Shown: piece after piece, positions 44,274-52,564 of the stretch
Position numbering within the stretch: position 1 is the first letter of the stretch
How the letters are laid out: each line of letters starts with the position of its first letter
The notes under the pieces: model-generated
The model's input: the letters and a program-made list of their open reading frames with translations, nothing else
Database searches by the model: none
Told to the model about the DNA's origin: nothing
Made by a program: the position numbers and the translations under genes
DNA from: Lachnospiraceae bacterium
GTDB lineage: Bacteria > Bacillota > Clostridia > Lachnospirales > Lachnospiraceae
Direction: 5' to 3'
DNA: 64,000 nt
Assembly: GCA_017411305.1 (NCBI GenBank)
Contig: JAFQQI010000107.1
Coordinates: 186,001-250,000 of the forward strand

Positions 44274-46469
44274 ATGAAAAAGGTAGAATTATTAGCTCCG
44301 GCCGGTAATTACGAAGCTATGATTGGCGCCTTTACAGCAGGCGCAGATGCCGTATATTTAGGCGGAAGTGCATTTGGAGCCAGAGCTTATGCAGATAATT
44401 TTACAGAGGAAGAGATTATTAAAGGAATTCATTATGCCCATATGCTGGGTAAAAAGGTGTATTTGACAGTGAATACCCTTGTCAAAGAGAAGGAATTTCC
44501 GTTATTATATGAATTTTTACTGCCCTTTTATATAAACGGTCTGGATGGAGTAATCATTCAGGATGTCGGGGTATTTCAATATATCAAAAAGCAGTTCCCG
44601 GGGATGGAGCTTCATGTCAGTACCCAAATGACAATTACCGGAGTCCATGGAGCACGCCTCTTAAAGGAAGAAGGAGCGGTACGTATTGTACCCGCCAGAG
44701 AGTTATCCCTTAATGAAATCAGGGAAATCAAGCAAAAAGTAGATATTGAAATTGAAGCCTTTATTCATGGAGCCATGTGTTATTGTTATTCAGGGCAGTG
44801 TCTGTTCAGCAGCATTTTGGGCGGAAGAAGCGGAAATAGAGGACGATGTGCCCAGCCATGCAGACTTCCCTATCAGATTAATAAGGGAGAGGAACAGTAT
44901 CCCCTCAGTATGAAGGATATGTGTACGTTAACATTAATACCGGAGCTGATCCAAGCAGGAATTGATTCCTTTAAAATCGAAGGACGCATGAAAAAGCCGG
45001 AATATGCTGCAGGTGTAACAGCTCTTTATCGGAAATATATTGATTTATATTACAACAATCCGAAAGACTATACTGTGGCGAATGAAGACATTGCCTATTT
45101 AAAGAAGCTATATATCAGAAGTGACATTCAGGAAGGATATTATCACCGTCATAACGGCAAAGACATGATTACGCTCAAAAGTCCTGCTTATGTTGGAAGT
45201 GATGATGAATTGCTTCAGAGTATCAGAGAACAATATCTGAATCATAAGCCGCAAATATCGGTAGATATGTCGGCAGTGTTATTAAAGAATCAGCCGGCAT
45301 CCATGACACTGACTTACGATAATATATCGGTTACCGTACATGGTGATATCGTGCAACAGGCACTGAAGCAACCATTGTCAAAAGAAAAAATAAAGGAACA
45401 GTTGTCAAAAAGCGGAAATACGGTTTTTATAGCTGATGATATATTACTTGTAGCGGATACGGATATTTTTATGCCTGTCAGTGCACTAAACCGACTGCGC
45501 AGAGATGCTTTTGAGGTACTGGAAAAAGCAATCCGTGCAGAATACCAAAGAAATATGCCGGTGAAATTGACCGATTCAAAAGAAAAGGAAGTTGCGAAAA
45601 AGAAAATTGATGAAAGGGAAGCTGCCGGTAAGGACGCTGCAGAACAACTTCATGTATTAGTTCGCACCCGGGAACAGCTTGAGGCTGCAGTTAAATACAA
45701 TGTGTCGAGAATTTATGTGGAAGGTGATTTGATAGATGATGCTTTCCTTATTTGGTTAAAAGAGCTGCAATCCCGTTATAAAGGAGAATTGTATCTTGCT
45801 TTCCCGCATATTGTAAGAAAAAATTGTGAAGCTTTTACGGATATGCTTTATGAAGCACTGTGCAGTCCATTATTCCGAGGGGCGTTGGTGAGAAATCTGG
45901 AAACCATTTCCTTCTTGAGTGAGAAGAAGAATTCAAAACCAATTGTAACCGATTGTAATTTGTATGCCTGTAACAAAGAAGCACTTAGCTTTTATGGGAA
46001 TGTTGCCGATGAGGTTTGTTTGCCGCTTGAACTAAATAAACATGAATATCAGGAAATGTTTGCGGAAGCAGAGATAAGAAAAACTACTTTTCCTCAAATG
46101 TCTGCTCTGGTCTATGGTCGGATTCCTATGATGATAACCGCAAATTGCTTGAAAAAAACATCGGATTGTTGTGATAAAAAGCCGGGATATGTGACATTAA
46201 CAGACAGGTATCGTAAAGAATTTCCTGTTTATACAAATTGCAGTTGCTGTTATAATGTAATTTATAACAGCGTTCCGTTATCCTTGCACAAGCTGTTTGA
46301 AGAAAAGAAGCTATTAGGAAATTTAGATGCATGCCGTTTAGATTTTACCATAGAAAGCGGCAAGGAAACAGCTGAGTTAATCAATTATTTTATGGGCCTT
46401 TATCATAAATACAAAGAGCCTTCCTATACAGAATTTACTACCGGACATTTGAAACGTGGAGTTGAATAA
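44274..46469 (+). CDS. U32 family peptidase-like protein (RNA hydroxylation type)
   Basis: The 731-residue protein begins VELLAPAGNYEAMIGAFTAG, typical of U32. It includes the conserved EAFIHGAMCYCYSGQCLFSS and GRCAQPCRLPY cysteines. The long C-terminal part fits the U32 C-terminal extension. Members of the family modify tRNA or rRNA (TrhP, RlhA) using a cofactor-fed cluster; others are called collagenases by older annotation. It lies 17 bases after the zapA terminator behind TAGGAG. Confidence 0.88.
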   Translation: MKKVELLAPAGNYEAMIGAFTAGADAVYLGGSAFGARAYADNFTEEEIIKGIHYAHMLGKKVYLTVNTLVKEKEFPLLYEFLLPFYINGLDGVIIQDVGVFQYIKKQFPGMELHVSTQMTITGVHGARLLKEEGAVRIVPARELSLNEIREIKQKVDIEIEAFIHGAMCYCYSGQCLFSSILGGRSGNRGRCAQPCRLPYQINKGEEQYPLSMKDMCTLTLIPELIQAGIDSFKIEGRMKKPEYAAGVTALYRKYIDLYYNNPKDYTVANEDIAYLKKLYIRSDIQEGYYHRHNGKDMITLKSPAYVGSDDELLQSIREQYLNHKPQISVDMSAVLLKNQPASMTLTYDNISVTVHGDIVQQALKQPLSKEKIKEQLSKSGNTVFIADDILLVADTDIFMPVSALNRLRRDAFEVLEKAIRAEYQRNMPVKLTDSKEKEVAKKKIDEREAAGKDAAEQLHVLVRTREQLEAAVKYNVSRIYVEGDLIDDAFLIWLKELQSRYKGELYLAFPHIVRKNCEAFTDMLYEALCSPLFRGALVRNLETISFLSEKKNSKPIVTDCNLYACNKEALSFYGNVADEVCLPLELNKHEYQEMFAEAEIRKTTFPQMSALVYGRIPMMITANCLKKTSDCCDKKPGYVTLTDRYRKEFPVYTNCSCCYNVIYNSVPLSLHKLFEEKKLLGNLDACRLDFTIESGKETAELINYFMGLYHKYKEPSYTEFTTGHLKRGVE

Positions 46470-47894
46470 ATGGAGTTATATGTCAGCGAATTTTCCAAAT
46501 ATGTGATTGCATTGCTGATTGCATTATATACCTTTGAAAGCTTTATGGTGTTCCGCTTTAAAGATGAAAAGAGGCGTGGTGCAGGATATACAAGACAAAG
46601 TATCTTGATGTTTGCGCTTCATTTCAGCTGTTTTATTGTTATCTGTTTTGAAACGGGCGACATAATGTATTTATTTTTCTATGCCTTTCAGCAGATTGCT
46701 CTTTACGCAGCAGCTATGCTTTACAGGCTGTTATATCCGGCCTCGAACCGTCTGCTTGTCAACAATATGTGTATGCTGCTCAGCATAGGGTTTATTATAT
46801 TGACAAGACTTTCTTATAACATGGCTGTCAAACAGTTTATTATTGCTGCCGGCTCCTTGGTGGTGGCATTAATCATTCCGTTTTTTGTGCATAAATTTAA
46901 GTTTTTGAAGAATTTACAATGGATTTACGCACTGGTGGGAATTGCAGCGCTTAGTGTGGTCTTGATTTTAGGACAGACAACCTACGGCAGTAAGCTTTCT
47001 TACTCCATTGCCGGAATTACCTTTCAGCCTTCAGAGTTTGTAAAGATATTATTTGTCTTTTTTGTAGCAAGTGCATTATATCGGTCAAATGGTTTTTTTG
47101 AGGTATTTACAACAGCAGTTGTAGCAGGAGTACATGTGATTGTATTGGTATGCTCAAGAGATTTGGGAAGTGCACTTATTTTCTTCATAGTATATGTACT
47201 AATGGTTTATATTGCTACAGGTAAATTCAGATATATCATATTAGGTATTCTTGGCGGTAGCGGCGCTGCTTATGTGGCTTTTTCGGTTTTCCGTCATGTG
47301 CAGGTAAGAGTACAGGCGTGGAAAGATCCATGGAGCGTGATAGATTCTGCCGGTTATCAGATTACACAATCGTTGTTTGCTATTTCCAGCGGAGGATGGT
47401 TTGGGCTTGGTCTGTATAAAGGAACGCCGGATTCCATTCCCTTTGTAGAAGCAGACTTTGTTTTTTCAGCGATTGCAGAAGAACTTGGTATTATTTTTGC
47501 TGTATGTCTGATTTTAATTTGTCTCAGCAGCTTTATTATGATGATGAATATTTCCGTGCATTTAACGGATAAGTTTTATCAGTTAACTGCATTCGGACTT
47601 GGTATTACTTATATTTTCCAGATATTTTTGACCATTGGCGGCGGAACAAAGTTTATTCCGCTGACAGGGGTTACGTTACCTTTAGTCAGTTATGGAGGAA
47701 GCTCTATTCTGACAACATTAATCCTGTTTTCTGTTACGGAAGGACTTTATATTATTCAAGAGGACGAGGAACTGTTAAAACGCCAAAAGAAAAAGGAGCG
47801 TTTACGGAAAAAGAAGAAAGCATTGAAGAAGCGTATGCTTGAGGAACAAGAGCCGGATGAAGAAGGAGAAGAATCTGATTTTGAAGAAGAATAA
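46470..47894 (+). CDS. FtsW/RodA/SpoVE-family peptidoglycan glycosyltransferase
   Basis: The 474-residue polytopic SEDS protein (about ten helices) has the conserved FQPSEFVKILFVFF, CSRDLGSALIFFIVY and GGTKFIPLTGVTLPLVSYGGSS motifs. It polymerises glycan strands together with a class B PBP. The next gene, overlapping it, is such a PBP. The C-terminus is a Lys/Arg then Glu-rich tail. ATG follows the U32 stop without gap. Which of FtsW, RodA or SpoVE it is cannot be decided. Confidence 0.9.
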   Translation: MELYVSEFSKYVIALLIALYTFESFMVFRFKDEKRRGAGYTRQSILMFALHFSCFIVICFETGDIMYLFFYAFQQIALYAAAMLYRLLYPASNRLLVNNMCMLLSIGFIILTRLSYNMAVKQFIIAAGSLVVALIIPFFVHKFKFLKNLQWIYALVGIAALSVVLILGQTTYGSKLSYSIAGITFQPSEFVKILFVFFVASALYRSNGFFEVFTTAVVAGVHVIVLVCSRDLGSALIFFIVYVLMVYIATGKFRYIILGILGGSGAAYVAFSVFRHVQVRVQAWKDPWSVIDSAGYQITQSLFAISSGGWFGLGLYKGTPDSIPFVEADFVFSAIAEELGIIFAVCLILICLSSFIMMMNISVHLTDKFYQLTAFGLGITYIFQIFLTIGGGTKFIPLTGVTLPLVSYGGSSILTTLILFSVTEGLYIIQEDEELLKRQKKKERLRKKKKALKKRMLEEQEPDEEGEESDFEEE

Positions 47895-49329
47895 GCAGGT
47901 TTCGGAAAAAGAAATAAAGAGAAAGAATACCGGCAGACAGATTATGGCTGTAACGGTTTTCTTTACTTGTCTTTTTTTAGGAATGGCAGGTTATATTACC
48001 CATTATTCCGTTACCCATAAACAGGAGCTGATTAATAACAGCTACAACGGAAGACAGCAGATGCTGCTTGCACAGAACAAAAGAGGCTCAATTCTGGCAT
48101 CGGGGGGAGAAATACTGGCGCAGACAATATTAGATGAAAGCGGTAAAGAGGTTCGTGATTATCCCTATGAAAATTTGTTTTCCCATGTGGTAGGATATTC
48201 CATCAACGGAAGACTGGGAGTAGAAGCACAGGCAAATTATTATTTGATTAATTCCAATGCGCCCTTATCCGAAAAGGCTTCTCTGGATATAAATAATGAA
48301 AAATATCCGGGAGATGATGTTTATACAACCCTGGACGTGGACTTGCAACAGGTTGCATCAACAGCACTGGGTGTGTATAAAGGTGCCATTATAGTGACAG
48401 AGCCTTCTACGGGAAAGATACTTGCTATGGTTTCCAAACCGGATTTCAATCCGGAAGAAATTGAAGTGATATGGGATGAACTGATAGAGGATGATGAAAG
48501 CAGTATTTTGCTGAATCGTGTGACACAGGGGCTGTATCCGCCGGGTTCTACTTTCAAAATTATTACTGCCTTAGAATATATGAGACAAAACCCGGATAGC
48601 TACAGTAATTACAGCTATCAGTGCAACGGTTCCATTACAAGGGGAGAAGACAGGATTCAATGTTACCACGGTTCGGTGCATAATTCAGTAGGATTTACCA
48701 AATCCTTTGCAAAGTCTTGTAATACATCCTTTGCCAATATTGGGTTATCCCTGGACAGAGATGCCTTTGGAAATACGCTGAATAAACTTTTATTTAACAG
48801 AGAGCTAATGTTAAGTATGCCTTATACACAAAGCAGTGTGCCGGTTTCTTCAGATACAACAGATTCCGATATGATGCAGATTTCTATCGGACAAGGAGCT
48901 GCCTCCATAACTCCCATGCATTTAAATATGATTACTTGCTCTATCGCCAATGAAGGGATGTTAATGAAGCCTTATGTAGTTGATAGAGTGGAGAACAGTG
49001 CGGGAAGTGTGATTAAAAGCTTTTCACCGACGACGTATAAAGAATTGATGACACCGGAAGAAGCTTCTGCATTATCCTCTCTTATGACGGAGGTAGTAAC
49101 CAAAGGTACGGCATCCAGATTAAACGGACTGTCCTATACAGCAGCCGGAAAGACCGGTTCTGCGGAATACGGTACCGTGAAGGGAGACAGCCATGCATGG
49201 TTTACCGGTTTTGCACCTGCTGAAGATCCTCAGGTATGTGTGACAATTATTATCGAAGGCGCGGGAGCCGGCGGTGATTATGCCGTACCCATTGCTAAAC
49301 GGATTTTTGATGCTTATTTTGGCGTATAA
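47857..49329 (+). CDS. Class B penicillin-binding protein (transpeptidase)
   Basis: This bitopic PBP of about 490 residues has one N-terminal membrane helix and active-site motifs S-x-x-K in GSTFKI, S-x-N in SCNTS and KTG in GKTGSAEYG. It crosslinks peptidoglycan with its SEDS partner upstream. The start is uncertain: ATG 47857 overlaps the SEDS gene by 38 bases; TTG 47881 follows AGGAG at 12 bases; the frame opens at 47839. Confidence 0.9.
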   Translation: MKKEKNLILKKNKQVSEKEIKRKNTGRQIMAVTVFFTCLFLGMAGYITHYSVTHKQELINNSYNGRQQMLLAQNKRGSILASGGEILAQTILDESGKEVRDYPYENLFSHVVGYSINGRLGVEAQANYYLINSNAPLSEKASLDINNEKYPGDDVYTTLDVDLQQVASTALGVYKGAIIVTEPSTGKILAMVSKPDFNPEEIEVIWDELIEDDESSILLNRVTQGLYPPGSTFKIITALEYMRQNPDSYSNYSYQCNGSITRGEDRIQCYHGSVHNSVGFTKSFAKSCNTSFANIGLSLDRDAFGNTLNKLLFNRELMLSMPYTQSSVPVSSDTTDSDMMQISIGQGAASITPMHLNMITCSIANEGMLMKPYVVDRVENSAGSVIKSFSPTTYKELMTPEEASALSSLMTEVVTKGTASRLNGLSYTAAGKTGSAEYGTVKGDSHAWFTGFAPAEDPQVCVTIIIEGAGAGGDYAVPIAKRIFDAYFGV

Positions 49330-49338
49330 GGAGTATTT

Positions 49339-49659
49339 ATGAAGTTTTATAAATATTTATATGTTGGCGATACTGTTAAAGACCCGGCCAAAATGAAAAG
49401 AAAACTGAAGCTTCATGCAGGCGTTGGCGGATATGTGATAAGCATTGCAGCGGGAGATGACCAGCTGGAGATTTATAAAGCAGCATATTTGAAACAAAAG
49501 TATTACCGTTACCATCCCCCGATTATTGTGGGAATTGCCGCAAACTATGACGAGGCAGTAGACATTGTAGTACAGATTACCAAGGAATGCCTGTATGCGA
49601 CAGGAGAATGTAACCTGAAGGAATATCTGAAAGGGAAGGCCAAAGGAATCCTGAAATGA
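49339..49659 (+). CDS. Conserved protein of unknown function
   Basis: The 106-residue, basic protein has an alpha/beta pattern (YKYLYVGDTVKDPAKMKRKLK ... YVISIAAGDDQLEIY ... YDEAVDIVVQITKECLYATG). It has no signal peptide or membrane helix. AAGGAG stands before the ATG. It sits between the PBP and DUF2953 genes and overlaps the latter by 4 bases. Confidence 0.7.
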   Translation: MKFYKYLYVGDTVKDPAKMKRKLKLHAGVGGYVISIAAGDDQLEIYKAAYLKQKYYRYHPPIIVGIAANYDEAVDIVVQITKECLYATGECNLKEYLKGKAKGILK

Positions 49660-50582
49660 TAGTGTTATTAAACATTTTAAAAATAATCGGAATCATTTTG
49701 CTCTGTATTCTTTCGTTCATTTTGGTTTTGTTGCTTTTAATTCTGTTTGTACCTGTAAGGTACCGGTTAAAGGCAGTCAGAAAGGAACAGGATGATGCAA
49801 TGGTACATGCAGATGCTAAAGTAACATGGCTTTTGCATTTGCTAAGTGCATCCTTCCGGTATCCGGAGGCGGCTTATCTGAAGGTGCGTGTTTTTGGAAT
49901 CCCTGTTTACTCAACAGAAAAGAAGGAACAGGATAAGACTGAACAAGATAAGAACGAGCAAGACAAGTCTGAACAAAGCGGGCAGGAACTTGACCGGGTT
50001 AAATCGGATGAGGCTAAGCAAAAAGAAATAACAGAAGAAAAAGCAGTAGAAAAACAAGAAGAAAAACAAGAAGAACTGGAAAAGCTTCTGGAAGAGAAGA
50101 TAAAGGAAGACGAAGAGGAGCCTACCTTAATCCGGTTTTTGAAGAAGCTTCTTGAAAAACTTATAAAGATAAAGTACACAATATTGCAAATCTGTGATAA
50201 GATAAAGCATATAGTCAAAAATGTCCGTTATTATGTGGCGATAATGAAGAGCAATTGCTTTCAAAGAGCATTTTCTTTATGCAAAGAAGAAGTTTTTTCA
50301 TTAATAAAAAGTATAATGCCGCGTAAGTTAAAAGGAAATTTCCTGATAGGAACGGGTGACCCGGCTAGTACGGCACAGATTTTAGCAGTTCATGGTATGT
50401 TATATCCGTTTATCGGAAATCATATTACTGTTGTACCTGATTTTGAAAATACGGTTATAGAAGGCGATTTGTTCATCAAAGGAAGAATTACCGTATTTAA
50501 AATTTTGAAAACGGCAGTAAAAGTGTATTTTAACAAAGATGTTCGCAAGGTGTTGCGATTATTAAAAAGGGAGGCAGCATAA
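49656..50582 (+). CDS. DUF2953 membrane protein, sporulation-linked
   Basis: The 308-residue protein has an N-terminal membrane helix (about 4-30), then a low-complexity EQDK/EKQEE region (about 88-150), then a helical domain of the DUF2953 type. DUF2953 genes are typically adjacent to gerW (ytfJ), as here. Its role may be in spore coat or germination; not proven. Confidence 0.8.
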   Translation: MIVLLNILKIIGIILLCILSFILVLLLLILFVPVRYRLKAVRKEQDDAMVHADAKVTWLLHLLSASFRYPEAAYLKVRVFGIPVYSTEKKEQDKTEQDKNEQDKSEQSGQELDRVKSDEAKQKEITEEKAVEKQEEKQEELEKLLEEKIKEDEEEPTLIRFLKKLLEKLIKIKYTILQICDKIKHIVKNVRYYVAIMKSNCFQRAFSLCKEEVFSLIKSIMPRKLKGNFLIGTGDPASTAQILAVHGMLYPFIGNHITVVPDFENTVIEGDLFIKGRITVFKILKTAVKVYFNKDVRKVLRLLKREAA

Positions 50583-50987
50583 ATGGCAGAAAATAATTTT
50601 TCCGGAGTAATTGATTCTTTAATGAAGGGGATGAATACGGTTTTATCTACCAAGACCGTGGTAGGAGAAGCAACTAAAATAGATGATACCATTATTTTGC
50701 CGCTTGTGGATGTCAGCTTCGGTGTAGGAGCGGGAGCGAGTGCAGGTGATAAAAAGAATGGCGGAGGCGGCGGTTTTTCCGGGAAATTAACACCAAGTGC
50801 AGTTTTAGTGATTAAGAACGGCACAACCAGACTGGTTAATATTAAGAATCAGGATACCATGACCAAAGTGCTTGACATGATTCCGGACATTGTAGATAAG
50901 ATTACTACTCCTAAAGAAGAAATGATGAAGGATGAGGAAGCGGTAGATATAGCTTTTCCCGCCGAAGAAAAGAAGGACGTGCAATAA
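50583..50987 (+). CDS. GerW (YtfJ) family spore protein
   Basis: The 134-residue protein has DTIILPLVDVSFGVGAGASAGD and a glycine run (GGGGGF), then TPSAVLVIKNGTTRLVN. YtfJ family proteins are needed for germination in Bacillus. It begins directly after the DUF2953 stop. Its presence hints at spore formation, though the family also occurs in non-sporulating Clostridia. Confidence 0.87.
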   Translation: MAENNFSGVIDSLMKGMNTVLSTKTVVGEATKIDDTIILPLVDVSFGVGAGASAGDKKNGGGGGFSGKLTPSAVLVIKNGTTRLVNIKNQDTMTKVLDMIPDIVDKITTPKEEMMKDEEAVDIAFPAEEKKDVQ

Positions 50988-51038
50988 AACGTTATAAACT
51001 GCATAAGATAAACAAAGAGGCATAAGTAGGTTACATGC

Positions 51039-51182
51039 ATGAAAAAGATGATAGGCTTTATAGCGTTTTGGATTGCGGTCGGTATGTTACTTATGCTTTT
51101 TCTTGCACATCATTACTTGATTGGGCTTATTATGATTGCTCTGTTGTTGCTTATCGGATACAATTTTTATTTTTGCGATTAA
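51039..51182 (+). CDS. 47-residue small membrane protein
   Basis: ATG 51039 stands 8 bases after AGTAGG and opens 47 codons: MKKMIGFIAFWIAVGMLLML, then FLAHHYLIGLIMIALLLL, then GYNFYFCD. Two membrane helices are joined by the polar LAHHYL turn. It lies between gerW and the coiled-coil gene. It is unrecognised, but the hydrophobic pattern and clean start and stop support a real gene. Confidence 0.6.
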   Translation: MKKMIGFIAFWIAVGMLLMLFLAHHYLIGLIMIALLLLIGYNFYFCD

Positions 51183-51208
51183 CATGTGTGAAAACAGGAG
51201 AAGACCTG

Positions 51209-51778
51209 ATGGAAAAGAAAAAGGCTTCGAAAATCGGACAAGACTTTGAAAAAACGTTGGTAGTAGGTTCGAAAGAAGAACTTGATGAGTTAAAGGCATG
51301 GCTTTTTAAAGAAAATATTCGTCTTCAAATGGAAAAAAGCGAAATGATGCGGATGGAAGAAAAATTTATCAAGGAGCGTCAGCAGTTTCAGACAGAGATG
51401 GATGAAGTGAACAGACGGCTTGTAATTGAAAGAAAACGCCTGAAACAGGACGAGCTTTTTTTTGAAAAGAAGATGGATATCCTGAAAAACGGATTTGCTC
51501 AGCTGGATGCTGAACGCAGAAAATTTGATAAAGAAAAAACTGAGTTTGAAGCAAAAAAGGATTTACACGAAAGCTATCAGCGCAGGGAAAAGAATCAGGA
51601 CATGGCAGAAATGCTGTTTCAGGGAGTGAAAAGTCAACTTGCCCTAAAAAAGCGGTACAAGGACTTGATAAAAATGTTTCATCCTGACAACATAGCAGGA
51701 GATCACGAAATGGTGCTTACCGTTAATGCTGTTTATGAAAAACTGAAACGAGAGTATGAATACGGAAAACAGGCATAA
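51209..51778 (+). CDS. Coiled-coil protein with C-terminal J-domain-like HPD motif
   Basis: The 189-residue protein is a long, highly charged coiled coil (about 15-150) ending in KKRYKDLIKMFHPDNIAGDHEMVL, which has the HPD loop of a J domain. J domains stimulate DnaK-type ATPases, so this could be a co-chaperone with a long helical arm. I use ATG 51209, 7 bases after AGGAG; the 58-residue upstream extension is hydrophobic sequence from another frame. A terminator follows. Confidence 0.75.
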   Translation: MEKKKASKIGQDFEKTLVVGSKEELDELKAWLFKENIRLQMEKSEMMRMEEKFIKERQQFQTEMDEVNRRLVIERKRLKQDELFFEKKMDILKNGFAQLDAERRKFDKEKTEFEAKKDLHESYQRREKNQDMAEMLFQGVKSQLALKKRYKDLIKMFHPDNIAGDHEMVLTVNAVYEKLKREYEYGKQA

Positions 51779-51779
51779 A

Positions 51780-51806
51780 AAAACTGCTGATAAACAGCAG
51801 TTTTTT
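51780..51806. terminator. Bidirectional terminator
   Basis: AAAACTGCTG pairs with CAGCAGTTTT around ATAAA; convergent genes on both sides. Confidence 0.88.
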
Positions 51807-51816
51807 GGTTTCATTA

Positions 51817-52002
51817 TTAAGCTCTTTCCACTTTTCCGGATTTTAAGCAATTTGTACAAACGTGCATTCTCTTAGCAGCTCCGTTTACGCTACATTTAAC
51901 TCTCTTGATATTAGAGTTCCAAATTCTGTTAGATTTTCTATTAGAATGGCTTACGTTATTTCCGAAATGAACGCCTTTACCACAAATATCACATTTAGCC
52001 AT
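51817..52002 (-). CDS. rpmB: Ribosomal protein bL28
   Basis: The 61-residue protein begins MAKCDICGKGVHFGNNVSHS and carries two CxxC pairs (zinc-binding C+ form). AGGAGG stands before ATG 52002; the longer frame is leader. It is commonly a single gene facing asp23/fakA in Clostridia, as here. Confidence 0.95.
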   Translation of the reverse strand: MAKCDICGKGVHFGNNVSHSNRKSNRIWNSNIKRVKCSVNGAAKRMHVCTNCLKSGKVERA

Positions 52003-52190
52003 GGGTGCACCTCCTAACAATCATTAATAGATTCACGCGAATATATTCGCAACAGTTGTATAATAGCAGAAAACCCATAATAATGCAAGCAAAAAATTAA
52101 AATGATAGAAAAAAACATTTTTATTGTTTCTTTTTTTGGCGTTTGCGGTTATAATCAGATATATATGCACAAAATATAAGGAGGCAGTCT

Positions 52191-52550
52191 ATGAAATCTT
52201 CATCAATGAATACCCATATGGGAAATATTACAATCGATAACGAAGTAATTGCCCAATATGCAGGAAGCATAGCAATGGAATGTTTCGGAATCGTTGGTAT
52301 GGCGGGCATCAATGTGAAGGATGGCCTTGTAAAGCTGTTAAAGATGGACAGCATGACCAGAGGAATCAATGTTTCCATTAATAATAATAAACTGACACTG
52401 AATTTTCATGTAATTATTGCTTATGGTGTCAGTATTCTTGCTGTGTCGGATAATTTAATCAGCAATGTAAAGTATAAGGTAGAAGAATTTACAGGAATTG
52501 AAGTAGAAAAAATAAACATCTTTGTTGAAGGTGTTAGAGTGATTGATTAA
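52191..52550 (+). CDS. Asp23/Gls24 family envelope stress protein
   Basis: The 119-residue protein has an early GNITIDNEVIAQYAGSIAME and a C-terminal GIEVEKINIFVEGVRV. The family localises to the cell envelope and is linked to envelope stress and fatty-acid kinase genes. AGGAGG precedes the ATG. It lies 14 bases before the FakA gene. Confidence 0.9.
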   Translation: MKSSSMNTHMGNITIDNEVIAQYAGSIAMECFGIVGMAGINVKDGLVKLLKMDSMTRGINVSINNNKLTLNFHVIIAYGVSILAVSDNLISNVKYKVEEFTGIEVEKINIFVEGVRVID

Positions 52551-52564
52551 GAGGAGGACTTGTT

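Noticed and set aside
51035-51208. N-terminal extension of the coiled-coil/J-domain protein
   Set aside because: The real reading frame in this interval is the 47-residue membrane protein (51039-51182); AGGAG sits before ATG 51209.
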